Assembly (NCBI RefSeq): GCF_026914265.1
Contig: NC_069135.1
Coordinates: 372,001-436,000 of the forward strand
Source of the DNA: Mya arenaria
Lineage: Eukaryota; Mollusca; Bivalvia; Myida; Myidae
Direction: 5' to 3'
DNA: 64,000 nt
Part shown: positions 14,301-26,237 of the stretch, piece after piece
Position numbering within the stretch: the first letter of the stretch is position 1
Layout: every line of letters starts with the position of its first letter
The notes under the pieces: generated by a model
Told to the model about the DNA's origin: nothing
Seen by the model: only the letters and a program-made list of their open reading frames with translations
Databases searched by the model: none
Made by a program: the position numbers and the translations under genes

Positions 14301-17300
14301 TATTTCATTAAGTAGTTAATTTGTATAAATAGGCTTCCATCAAAACAAATCGCTTGTTTTACCCTTTCTGCAGGAATAAGTGGCCACAGAGGACTGTCTG
14401 GTCAATTTAAGCAAACCTATGAGGATCAATTTTGCTGATCCGTGAGCGAAGTCCATTAGATTGACATGACTGCGTCGAAAATTATGTGTTTTTAAACAAC
14501 ACATAGGTTACAAACTAACGGGTCTCCAAATGGTTTTAAAACCAGCATTTCATTTTTACAAAGCTTATTCCTTGAAACTTTTGGCTACTGAATTGTTTCT
14601 GTAGTTTTTCATATATTCAAAATCTAGCTGCAATGTTGTTGAAACATACATCACTGGAAAGACACAATCACGTGTCGTGAAAATTAACCATTGCTGTATA
14701 AATAAAAACCTATACTAATTGTTTAAAGCCCAAGTGTCAATAATGAATACATAAGAAAAGAGTGAGTACTTAACTATGATAGAGCTCCATATAATATCTG
14801 ATAACAGTCCGACGTCCACACGATACTTGATTAAAAAGAAATGAATGGGAAATACTAACGAAATCGCTGGCGGAGCATTTCACTTTGCAAACGGTACCTG
14901 AATAGTTGCCGGATTAGACAGGAGAAATAACTAGAATAATACTGAACATTTGAAATGATACTTCACATAAAATATTAAGCATCGGTTATGCTATGCAAGT
15001 AGTTTTTAATGAAAGTTTATCAATGATGTTTATTGGAACATCGCAGATAGGTACTCGCTCATATTTGTGTGAAGTCCACTTATTTGTGTATAGAAAAATA
15101 AAGTGTGGCAACTCATTATGAGTGTTATATCTAGGATATTAAAGCTGGAACACCTCAGTAAGTGTTGATAATAGCTCAAATATCGTTTTTGGAGACCACA
15201 ATTTCCATAATAGCGTCATAGTTGCCGATGGCTTATTGTGGTTAAAACACTGCTTCAAACCATTTATATACTTTTCTGTTTGATTTTTACGCGCTCTCAC
15301 TTCCAACGCTGCGAAACAATTTCAAAAACGTCCTCACATAGTGACACAACTATCGAATACAAGGTGCGTACGAAAGTTTAATATAGTATTAGTAATCATT
15401 CGGTTGAAATAGATTGTTATCGACTTCTCAAACATATTATAATCCTCTTTTTAAAAGGAATTTTATCGTGATGATACATTCTTAGATATTTCCACCACAC
15501 GTTTTTTTTGTGGGAAATATCTTTGATTTATACTATTTTTAATCATTTGTTTATATTCTTTTTTTTCTTTTTTTGTTGCCTCTTACCTTCTTTCAAAGAC
15601 GAGCTCGTACTTAAAAACATTCGGCTGTAAAAATGCATTATTTTTTAATAATAAGCGAATGGATAATAAGTACTTTCAACAAACTGATAACCAGCCCTCT
15701 TCCCATTTATTGACTTAACTATAGAAAACTAGAGTTTCATAAGATACAATTCTCGTGCTAGAATCACATTGCGGACGGCAATTAAGTTCCGATTCGTGAT
15801 TAAGAAGCCATCTACAAGCTATAAACCTGACTTGTTACAGACTGATATTTCCCGGGATATATCAGACAGACCACTAACTGCTATAAATGGCCAATCCTCA
15901 GACGAAGGCATCGCAAAGAATTCTGAGCACATGTTCACGCCATAAGTACAACGGCATTGCATAAGCTATAACATTCCATGCGGTTTGTCAATTTGCGTTG
16001 AATGAAGCAATTGGCTTTGTAATGCGACAGATGAATCGTACTGGTTTTGAATTGAAACAAGATTAAGACATAGCTACTAACTCATATTTATTTAATTCTG
16101 CTGACTGAGGCTATTTCTTTAGGTTGAAATTATATTTAAATTCAACCGTTAAAGTTAATTACTTTTTAAAATTGATATCAAGCTTTTAAACGTTAACAAG
16201 CAAATGCGTTGAATTGATATCCTCCGCTAGAATAGATTAGATGGCATCTAAATCATGTGTTAGAGAAATATTCAAAAACCAGAAAAGAAGTACTCCTGAA
16301 GGTATTGCCATTAAATCCACGGCTTAAATAAGATCCCAGCAATTCATTAAGTCTATTTGCCAAATCAGCTGCTGGAATCAGTTTAATTTTAGAAATGTTT
16401 TAAAACACTCCCCATAAAAATAAGAATGAGCTTTACTGTTGGCAAAACGCAAAAGACGACTTCCGTGCTAAGTTTTGATATTATAATAACCCTTACAAAG
16501 TGAGAAAGTTTTCCTTTATTAAATGTATCTAAAACCCTGTTCTAGCAATTCATCCGTCATAGTTTTACTACGAGAGCTGAAACTGTAGACGTCTGTGCAT
16601 ATTCTAGCGAATCATATCAATTGTGCAATAAAAACACCATATGATGGTGAACCAGAAACATCTCTACCTGAACAAGAATAATAAATTATTCTAAAATTAA
16701 AATCATCACGTTGATCATAAAGATTGATATTCAATTTATCGTTCCTAACTTTGAGTTGCACGTCATAATAACATAATAGCTTTCAGATTCGATGAATAGG
16801 ATTTGTTATGTTGCATTTGTGGAGTGTTTATCGATTGTATATTGTCTGTAGATACTGGATGATCCACATTAAGAATATATTAATATATCTATTATTGCAT
16901 TTATCAACAAGAGCTAGATCTCCAGACTTTGATTTTTTATGTGTTTGTTTTCCCACGTGGCTTCAAATATTTAAAATTCAATATCTGTGCAGAGAGGTTT
17001 TATAAGAAGCATTGATCAATTGAAATGTTTCGACCCAAATGGAATCTTATATGTTGTGGAATACTGAAACTTCTAGGAAATCTAATTAATAAACCTTTGA
17101 AATATTGAAGTCTCTGGCAATAACAATCAAATAGTTAATTGCATAAAGTACCGTCCTTTTTATCTTTTACGGAATACCAAGTAAAAGACAATGTCTGGCA
17201 CTTAATCAGGTTAGATTGTCTTAAAATGTTTGCTATTAGCTAGTATTCCGGCTAATAACACTAATTTTAAATACTAATAAAATAACGAACGGAAACAGAT

Positions 17301-18570
17301 ACCGCTTATTAATATTCACAATTGCATCATTTCCATATTTAAAACTTAGATAAACATTTGCAGCGAACCTGAGATTACACGTTCATATTTTTAGAAAGTT
17401 TTTTATGGTTCTTTTTAAATTGATACATTTGTCCAATTAAATGTTGTTTTTTGTCCAATAGACCAGGTTTCTTGCATCTGTGTAAATGATATTTTAAAAT
17501 TTAAATACAAGGAAGTTTAATGATAAGGTATGATAAGGCATGGAGTCACATGGAAACAACTCAGTCATATTCTTCTTCGATAGAACCTTAAGTTAATAGA
17601 ATTCAAAGAAAAAAATATGTTATTTTCAATTCGTAAGATGAAAAATAATACAGTACTATGTAACACAGCTAAACTCACCATGCTAACTTTTCCTACTACT
17701 TTTTTTATTTATAGGTATAGCAAAATACAAGCGACCGAAACGGTATCGTCACTGAAACGGTCGTCCGTTTATATCCTATTACAATGCCATCCCTATTGTT
17801 AGATAGTTAATTCAGTCCCGCCTTTACATTTGCGTTGTTTAATTATTAGAATTTAAAAACATACCCTTGACTATCTGTAATGTCTATCAATACAGTAACT
17901 TCTCTATATTCTGTATAAGCATTCATCTTCGCGATTATGTTATTAAATCATGTTCAAGACACAACATTTTGAGACAATTTCATGCATTATTGGGACCAAC
18001 TTAGTAAAAAGACCACCCATTCAGATTATATAAAATTACATTAAAATTTTGGAAATCCTAAATGAAATCCTTAATGTAGTTTTTTTCCTTTACCTAAATT
18101 TCAGAAATTTGTTGTTTAAAACACAAGTTGTCATTCAGTCGAGTATAATACTAGTATTTCATGTAACGAAGGATACAACCTCTGTTTTCAAAGTAACATC
18201 ATAAAGCCTGCAATAAGAATGCGACACAAATCTACAAAGATGGCATTTTTACGCAAATGTAATTTAGTAAATTGCTATTTCCTCTTGTATCAATATCTTC
18301 CTTTTATCAACGTTCGGAGTGGAGAAAGTTTCTATCAAATTAAACCCGCCATTTAGAGGTCGATTGTATCGCAACAGAAGCAACAAGGCAGCCCACAATT
18401 GAAACGATTTAATTAATTATGGTTTGAAAACACTGCTAATAGCATTTTAACTAGTTGAATTTAGTTATCCCGTGTGCCCAAAACACCGGCTACTTTCTAG
18501 CATAGGGATTATAACATATTGAAAACTACACGGAAAATCCCAGCTTCAGTATATTTTACATTGATATCAA
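8310..18570. other. Long gene-less AT-rich stretch
   Basis: No convincing exon, RNA gene or transposon coding region was found in these 10 kb. All open frames are short and low in complexity. Two local observations: 11,568-11,590 shares about 20 of 22 bases with the landmark at 3463-3490 and 61,660-61,685, and 14,574-14,612 resembles the end of the dispersed repeat described at 44,051. Coding exons of diverged genes could be missed by eye. Confidence 0.5.
14574..14612 (+). repeat. Terminal fragment of a dispersed repeat
   Basis: The short stretch containing GGCTACTGAATTG and then GTAGTTTTTC matches the end of the repeats at 44,299-44,337 and 48,181-48,210 (reverse). The upstream part does not align well, so this is a fragment or a related subfamily. 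Confidence 0.4.
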
Positions 18571-18589
18571 TAAGAGGCACAACTACGTA

Positions 18590-19440
18590 GGCCTATTACA
18601 TCTTTGTTGAAAAGCACACATTTCAAAGCCTATACATCTAACGTTGAACTTGCTTAAAGGCACAAAGGTCAAGGTCGATACATCTAATGTTAACCATCCT
18701 AAGAGTCACAAGGCTCAAGGTAGATGATCTCACCATAACCTTACTTAGAGTTAGAACAATCTAGGTTAGCACATCTAACACTGACCTTGCCAATAGTCGA
18801 CAGGATCAAGGCCGATCCATCGTACACTGGCCTTGCTAAGAGTCGACAGGATCAAAGTTGATACATCTTACACTAACTTTGCCAATAGTCGACATGATCA
18901 AGGTCGATACATCGTACACTGACCTTGCTAAGAGTCGACAGGATCAAGGCCGATACATCATACACTGACCTTGCCAATAGTCGACATGATCAAGGCCGAT
19001 ACATCGTACACTGACCTTGCTAAGAGCCACAAGGATCAAAGTTGATACATCTTACATTGACCTTGCTTTGAGTCACAAGAATCAAGGTTGATAAATTTAA
19101 CACTGGCCTTGCTAGAGTCGCAACGATCAAAGTTAATACATATAACAGTGATCTTATTTAGTGGCATACGGATGAAGGCAGATACATTTAACATTCACGT
19201 CTTGATGAGTCACAAGTCCGACATATAAAACGTTCATATTGATTATAGTACGATATAATTAACGTTGACTTTTCTCAAGACTGATATATTTGACGTTGCA
19301 ATTGTTAAGAGGCACAAGGATCAGAGTCAGTACATCGGTTGTTTGCATTTATAACAGACACAAGGGTCAAGGCCGATACATCAAACGTCGACATTGTTTA
19401 GAAGAGCAAGGGTAAAGGCCAATACATCTATCGTGAGGCA
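18590..19440. repeat. 46-bp minisatellite, array 1
   Basis: Roughly eighteen diverged units of about 46 bp in tandem. The unit reads approximately GACCTTGCTAAGAGTC, then GACAGGATCAAGGCC, then GATACATCGTACACT. Units vary by substitutions and a few indels, and are most alike in the middle of the array (18,780-19,030). No open frame persists through it. Confidence 0.9.
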
Positions 19441-20620
19441 GGGGAGACAGTTTTTCTTCCAATGAAATTGCATGTAACAATAAAATACTCTTACATTAAC
19501 TTGAATTGTCAGTCGTCTTCACAAATTATTGTAATATAGTATAACATGTGATTTAAAATCAACCTAGATTCATGTTTTTATTAATCTTCAATATTATTAA
19601 GTAAGTGTTACTTTTAGAGGAATTATGATATTTCATGACTTCATGAATATTCCTACATATGTGATCATTAGGGAATTAACGGTATTTATGTGGTCATGAT
19701 AATTGTTTACTGTTAACTGTTATATCATGATGCCGGTCACCTGACCAGTCATGTGATTAAGAATGTCTTTTTTCAAGCTTTTGGTGAGTCTCGGCCAAAT
19801 TATGATTCTCATGAACATTCTGATTTTGGTTTCTGTCGTAAAAACTTCTCAATAATTTAATAAAACTTCATTTGGAAGGAAACATCAAATTTAAGGTATT
19901 TGCTTCTTTTGTTTTTTGTGCTACTTGTATTGCAATTGAGATTCAAATAGTTGTTAATTGAGGTTTATTATTGCTGGAATTTGAAATGGTATTTTAGCAA
20001 CTAACTTAATAATTATTAACATGCATGTTTCAGCATTAGCATAGTACATGTTAGTTGAGGGTGAGCGAGACTCCTGTCTTCTTCGATGTCAGTTATATTA
20101 ATAGTCTACTAGAGATTATACACTAGGTGTAAATCAATAATTGTAAATTTCTTTGTATTGTCTGTGTATTTTGTCTGATGTTCTATTGCTTGTATTTGTG
20201 TACATTGTTTTATTTACAATTTAATTATAGTTATGTCCTATGTTTGTTTCAGGAATTGAAATTGGCTCAGCTCAATATTTATTATATTATTATATAGAAA
20301 ACATTTTGGAGACAACTGAAAATAAAGAACAAAAAACGCCTTATCTATTTGGATCAATAATGTAAGATTCAAAACAAAGATACAACATGATTGGTCTAAA
20401 TTGGTGTTTAAAAACTTGCAGTGACATGGAAGACCAATTTATATAGAGCTTTCGCCAGAATACACTAGGAGAAAATAATGCGTGTTTGTGCGTATTTCTT
20501 CTACCTTGCGGAACCAATGAGACTGCTTCATTAATTATTACTGATAACGATATAAGTCTAACCAAATCGTTTATGTAAGTAATAAAAAAGGCACATAATC
20601 GGGGATGTCAGACGAATGGC
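19441..20620. other. Non-repetitive segment between the two minisatellite arrays
   Basis: About 1.2 kb of AT-rich DNA that interrupts the 46-bp repeat. It has frequent CATG-containing short palindromes and no recognised gene. It could be an old insertion (a solo LTR or MITE) or simply unrepeated spacer; I found no terminal repeats to decide. Confidence 0.45.
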
Positions 20621-22590
20621 TGATAGGATTGACACAACGTTAGATGTAAACGCCATGACCATTATGTCTATAAACAATGTCAACGTTATATGAATCCACC
20701 TGGACCCTTGTATCTCTAAACATGTCTTAAATTTGAACCTAAGATGTAAGATTGCTTAGAGACCCAATGGTCAATGGAAATACATACAACGTCCACAGTG
20801 TTTAGAGACGCAGATACATATAACATTGGAATTTTGTTATGTCACGGTCGATAAATAATACGTTGTCATTATTTAAAGACCCAAGGGCCAAGTGTTTAAC
20901 ATGTATTGTTGACATTGTTTTTATGAGACAAGGGTCGAGGCAGACCATTCTAATACAGTAATTGTTAAGAGACTCAACGATCAAGGCGGCTACTTCAATA
21001 GTTGTTATTTGTTTAGAGACGCTTGAGTCGAGGGCGATATATTTCGTTCACATACCAAAACAGCTAACGTTAAAATTATTTTGAGACACAAGGATCAAGG
21101 TCAATATATCTATCGTTGACATTGTTAAGAGACAAACGGGTGAAGATGGATAGATCAATAGTTGACATTGAGACGCAATGGTAAAAGTCGATAATCTAAC
21201 GTTCACATTGTTAAGAAACACAGGCGTCACTGCAGGAACATCTAACGCTGACAATTTTTGAAACTCACGATTCAATGTCGATTCATTTAACGTTGACATT
21301 ATTACGTGACACAAGGGTCAAGGCGAATACATCAAACGTTTACAGTGTTTAGAGACGCAGTCGTCAAGCGCGAAACATATAACATTGGAATTTTGTTATG
21401 TCACGGTCGATAAATAATACGTTGTCATTATTTAAAGACCCAAGGGCCAAAAGTTAAACATGTATTGTTGACATTGTTTTTGAGAGACAATGGTCGAGGC
21501 AGATCAGTCTAATGCAGTTATTGTTAAGAGACTCGACGATCAAGGCGGCTACTTCAATAGTTGTTATTTGTTTAGAGACGCTTGAGTCGAGGGCGATATA
21601 TAGATATTACGTTCACAGACCAAAACATCTTACGTTGACATCAGTTTGAGGCACAAGGGTCAAGGTCAATATATCTATCGTCGACTTTGTTGAGAGACAC
21701 ACAGGTGAAGGCGGATATATCAATAGTTGACATTGAGACACAATTGTAAAAGTCGATAATCCAACGTTCACATTGTCAAGAGACACAAGCGTCAAGGAAG
21801 GAACATCTTACGCTGACATTTTTAGAGACTCACGATTCAATGTCGATTCATTTAACGTTGACATTATTACGTGACAAAAGGGTCAAGGCGAATACATCAA
21901 ACGTTTACAGTGTTTAGAGACGCAAGGGTCAAGGTAAATACATCTTAAGTTCACATTGTTAATAAACAAAGGTCAAGTTAAATACATTTAATGTTGACAA
22001 AATTTATAGACACAATTGTCAAGGCGAAAACATAACACGTTGACATTGATTAGAGATTCAATGTTCAAGATGCATATATTTAACGTTGACATTGTTAAGA
22101 GACACAAAGTTAAAGTGTTATACATCTTAAGTTCATATTCTTAAGAGACACAATTTTCAAGGCAAATACTTCTTATCGTGATATGTTTAGAGACGCAAGG
22201 GTCAAGATCAATGCATCTTACGTTCAAGTTGCTTAGAGATTTTATTGCCAAGGCAGATACATCAATAGTTGACATTGTTTAGAGACACAATGGAAAAGAA
22301 ATCGATAATCTACCGTTCACATTGTTAAGAGACACAATCGTTAATGCGGATACATCTATCGCTAGCATTGTTTAGAGACACAAGATTCAATGTCGATATA
22401 TCTAACGTTGGCCTTGCTCGGAGACGCAAGGGTCAAGGGTAATACATCTGATGTTGACCTTATGTCGAGAAAAAGGGTCATAATAGATCAATCTAACGTT
22501 TACATTTTTAGGAGACACAAGGGTCAAGATTGATACATAACTTGTCATTGTTTCGTGGAATAAAGATCAAGGCTGATTATCTTATGTTGA
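20621..22590. repeat. 46-bp minisatellite, array 2, with 559-bp higher-order period
   Basis: About forty units related to array 1, consensus near GACATTGTTAAGAGACACAA then GGGTCAAGGCGAATACATC then AACGTT. Superimposed is a longer duplication: the tract at 20,819 recurs at 21,378 and that at 20,971 recurs at 21,530, both at an offset of 559 bp, so a multi-unit block of about 12 monomers was copied. Open frames here (for example 21,048-21,314 on the minus strand) are repeat artefacts. Confidence 0.9.
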
Positions 22591-25391
22591 AATTATATAA
22601 AGTCAGACACCCATCCCATCAATAAATGCTATTAAATTATCGTTATCAATCAGTGAGAGGAGTAATCGTTTTGAAACGGTCTATCACAATTGTTTAGAGA
22701 ATCAACGCCCGCGTGAGACAACCGAACATAAGAGGCATCGAGGAATTGTTGAATGCCTCCTCAAGGAACCTAACGCCTCGGATGTTTAGTAATGACTTAG
22801 ATTTCAATCACAAATTATATTTAAAACAACTCAACAGCAATAGCAAATAAAGACACAGTCTTGGATTTATAAAGCCTTCTTATTGATATTGTCATAGCGC
22901 ATCTTGTGTATGTCGTGTATGACATTTTAATATACAACGATGAACCAAAATACCGCAAACTTTACTTCACATTAAGATAAAAATAAACTCTAAATAATAA
23001 TTAGCAATTCACAGATAGGACTGATTTGTGTCGTGTTTGTCGATTGGGCAATTTCAGTGACGAAAGAACAACTCTCATAACTTAGGCCGATATATTTTGC
23101 TCATTATGCTATTGACCTCATTTAGCATTGTTGCAGATGATGGCAAGAATGGTAACATTGACGTTTATAAATTGAAATCCACATTCACATATCCCCTAAT
23201 TGGGGGTAAGGATCTCATGCAAACCCAAACTTTGGGGAATTTTGTACAATCTCGGTATCTTGGAGTTTTTCGTTTGCTACAGGACGCCTTAAGCAAGGAG
23301 TAGAAATTTTCAGATTTGTCGTAGATGTTTAACTTCCCGAACGACCTTAAAAACATTACAAGCAGCTTCACACGTGTTACGCAGGGCACCCGCGGCATTC
23401 TTACGGATGTCATTTGACCTCGTGAATACATTTTGGGCCCCTCATTGTGCCGTTAGATTAGCATACTGCTGGAAGGGCTTTCAATACTGTGAGAAGACTG
23501 TTGCAATCGCAATTGCTGCATTTGTGGTTTTAAAAACTTGCCAAGATGGTGCATTTGCACTGATGTACCTCAATTACTCCACTCCCCACGGGATACTTAT
23601 GTTAATTTTCTGTAAGAAAATCTAAAGCTAGTTATAATGTAGGGTGAATGTCGGGCGTAGCCTTGTTAACTGAATATTTAGACTCTCAATGGGTTTCATA
23701 CTCTTATAATTGATATTTTGGTCAAGTTCTTAAAGTTTTTTTTCACGTCAAAAGTTACTATACAAAAGTAAACGATATGAAACCTTTAAGGTCTTAGCAA
23801 TCATGTGTTTTTGATTGAACATGTATCATGAAACCTACAGGAACATGCACAGACGTCGACAATTCAAAAATATACCCTGTTAATGGGCACAAGGCAAAGG
23901 CCCAAGTGACATTTAACTTGAGACACAAAATATTAACACCATATACACTAAACAAAATTCCTAACCGGTCACTTAGTAAAGTCACCTTCCTAAATAGTGC
24001 ATTAAGTATAATCAATATATAGTTCAGTATTCGATATCCGCCATCTCGTGGCAATAGTCTTTGAATATTTCAGCTAAATCGAAGCATAAACGGCAGAGAA
24101 AACACAGTTCATATGCGGTTACTCCCAAATCCAAAAGTCACTAGGAAAACAAATATCAATGCAAATTCCATAGGGAATCAAAATTTTCATTGTATTTGTA
24201 TTTTTAGCAATATTTTGACTCAGGCTTTGTTTCACATAGATGGTAATGTTAAAGTTGAACATTCATTTGAACTAATTAAGCCGTTGATGACCGTGTTCCA
24301 GTCCTACATATGATGTAATATCAAGTGATTAAGGGTGGTATTTTTTATTTTTCTTCCTTTACGCGCTATGTTATATTTTGTGACTTTTATGATTGAGAGT
24401 GTTGTCATTTGAGACACTGTTTCTTTTTGACAAAGCGAAATATGTGAACCAAGTTTTAACAGCATGTGTACGAGGTAATTATCTTTTCTTAAAACTAATT
24501 TGTAATAAGGCTTATTTCACAGGGAAAGGAATATTAGAAGATTACTTAGGTGGCCGGTTACGAATTTTGTTTAGTGTACACAAAAACAGCACCATTATTA
24601 CAGGTGAAATATAACTTAAACGGCACCTGAATGTATGTTTTTAACGCTATATACTTGCATATCCAGTAACAGTATGTATAAGTGGATGCCATAATATAAC
24701 AAAATACATAAGATATGAATTAAAAGCTTACAGTTTGAAAAAAATACCTGAGTTACATTATTTGGTAGCTGAGAATGTTCACGACCGAGTAAAATGAAAG
24801 AAAAACTGAATCAATTGAAAAACAAGAGTGACTTTTGGGCCCAATCCAGCTATTTTGATACGAAAATGAGTGTAGTATATACGGTTTGCCTTCGGTGGTT
24901 TATTTAAAGCAAAATGGTTGGGTATAACATGCTAAACACTTGCCATAAGCTACTGCGGAAATTGTGGGGCCTTCGTTATTGAGTATCCATTCTAGGAAAG
25001 TGGTACTGACGGGAAGCATTAATTCATCTCAAGCTGTCGGCGGCGTCCAAATATATCAGCGTTAATCTTTCTAAAATGTATTTTTTCTGCGCTAATTTGT
25101 CTAGGGCAGTGTAAACAGGGCATTGAACCATAAACAAACAGCTATAGCAGCTAAGACAAGGACATGCCCCATGATATTTCAAATGACATTTATGTCATTT
25201 CATGAACTAGAGTGTTGCCAATTATCGTCTGTAATAATTGTTATATTGCTCAGAGTTTCGGAAATATGTTTTGATAGTGTGCCCTTCCGTAAACCTTGTT
25301 TAATACCATGAGAGGGAGGATGCATGCATAGTGTAAAATATACAACGATATGTATATGTCATAGGGTGTGACTTTTATATTTCAATAAAAG
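22591..25391. other. Gene-less stretch with a possible decayed coding patch
   Basis: Mostly AT-rich with no firm gene. Between about 23,165 and 23,620 composition is more balanced, and minus-strand translation around 23,330-23,450 gives an alanine/leucine-rich helical stretch (NDIRKNAAGALRNTCEAA) reminiscent of armadillo-type repeats, with stops soon after. I treat it as a possible decayed exon only. Nothing else recognisable is present. Confidence 0.35.
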
Positions 25392-26125
25392 TGTTACAAA
25401 TATATTTATTCGTATTTTGTTAAAATACCCTAATTCTCATTTATTACTCCGCCCCGTAAATTATCAGGTTTGGTAACTTTTACATATAGTGTAGTGTAGT
25501 TTGTTTAATATCGAGTTATAGTATATATTAACCTAAAACTAATACGTCAGTGTTTTAAATTAACCAATCAACTTATTACTACTTTCACTTTTAAGTCAAT
25601 AAATCTTCACGTACAACGCCATTTTTATACGGTGCTTTTCTATCCAATTTATGCAGCTACTTATTTAGAATACTGCAGGTAATTCTTTTAATCCCGTTAT
25701 TATAATCTGTTATCTTTGTATTGATTTATAGTGTTATAGGTTTTTGTATGTCGTGATATATTTACATTGTTTCAATGTATTGTTTAATGATCGCGCCATT
25801 GTTTATCTGAAATTCTGTGTTCGAGTATTTGTACATGTTCTATGTTAGATTACTTTATTATATATGCATTGTTTAGGAGGATGACGATGACGTCGATGGT
25901 ATAGGTACTATTAAAACGATTGGCACGAATTCACGTTTGTTCTGTTCCCCATCTACCGCCCAGTAGAGGTCAGAGGTAGCCCGGCAACAGTGGCGCCCAA
26001 CGTGGGGCCGTGGCAGCACTGTTTGGCAGCATAATGCGCTCTCAGTGTTAATTATGTGCATTCCTTAGCACTGGTGTTCCTCAAATTCGAGGACGAATTT
26101 CCAGTTTGCGGGGAAGTATGTCACG
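25392..26125 (+). mobile_element. LTR-retrotransposon remnant with tRNA-Lys-type primer site
   Basis: An LTR-like segment of about 600 bp (begins near a TGTTAC, ends CAACA at 25,989, with an AATAAA near 25,605) is followed after one base by an 18-bp primer-binding site at 25,991-26,008 that is the known complement of the 3' end of tRNA-Lys(1,2). A purine-rich tract (26,110-26,116) and a TGTCACGG that looks like the start of an LTR follow closely. The family is LTR class, possibly Ty3/Gypsy. Almost nothing internal lies between primer site and purine tract, so it is a broken fossil or a compact non-coding (TRIM-like) form. The left boundary is approximate. Confidence 0.55.
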
Positions 26126-26164
26126 GTACCGATACCTACACATGTGGTGAGGAGGTGTGTAAGC

Positions 26165-26237
26165 GGTCCGGTAGCTCAGTCGGTAGAGCACTCGCCCTGA
26201 TAGCGAGGGGTCCCGGGTTCGAGCCCCGGTCTGGCTG
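26165..26237 (+). other. tRNA-like sequence (SINE head or tRNA pseudogene)
   Basis: Seventy-three bases fold as a cloverleaf: D-arm with a good A box (TAGCTCAGTCGGTAGAGC), perfect 5-bp anticodon stem, and perfect T-stem with the B box GGTTCGAGCCC. The acceptor stem has wobble pairs and one mismatch. The loop CCTGATA has C rather than T at position 33, and in the standard register reads TGA (serine), yet there is no long variable arm; shifting by one reads GAT (isoleucine). This favours a tRNA-derived SINE head or pseudogene over a working tRNA. It lies directly after the LTR remnant. No poly(A) tail or target duplication was found. Confidence 0.6.

Noticed and set aside
19441-20620. Solo LTR between the minisatellite arrays
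   Set aside because: No TG...CA ends with flanking duplication could be identified.
21048-21314. 88-codon frame with internal repeats
   Set aside because: Lies in the 46-bp minisatellite; similar frames recur at 21,613-21,795 because the DNA repeats, not because of a protein family.
18590-22590. CRISPR-like array
   Set aside because: The whole 46-bp unit repeats and diverges, with no constant repeat plus unique spacer pattern, and the DNA is eukaryotic.
26165-26237. Functional tRNA-Ser or tRNA-Ile gene
   Set aside because: C at position 33, register-dependent anticodon, acceptor mismatch and no long variable arm for serine.
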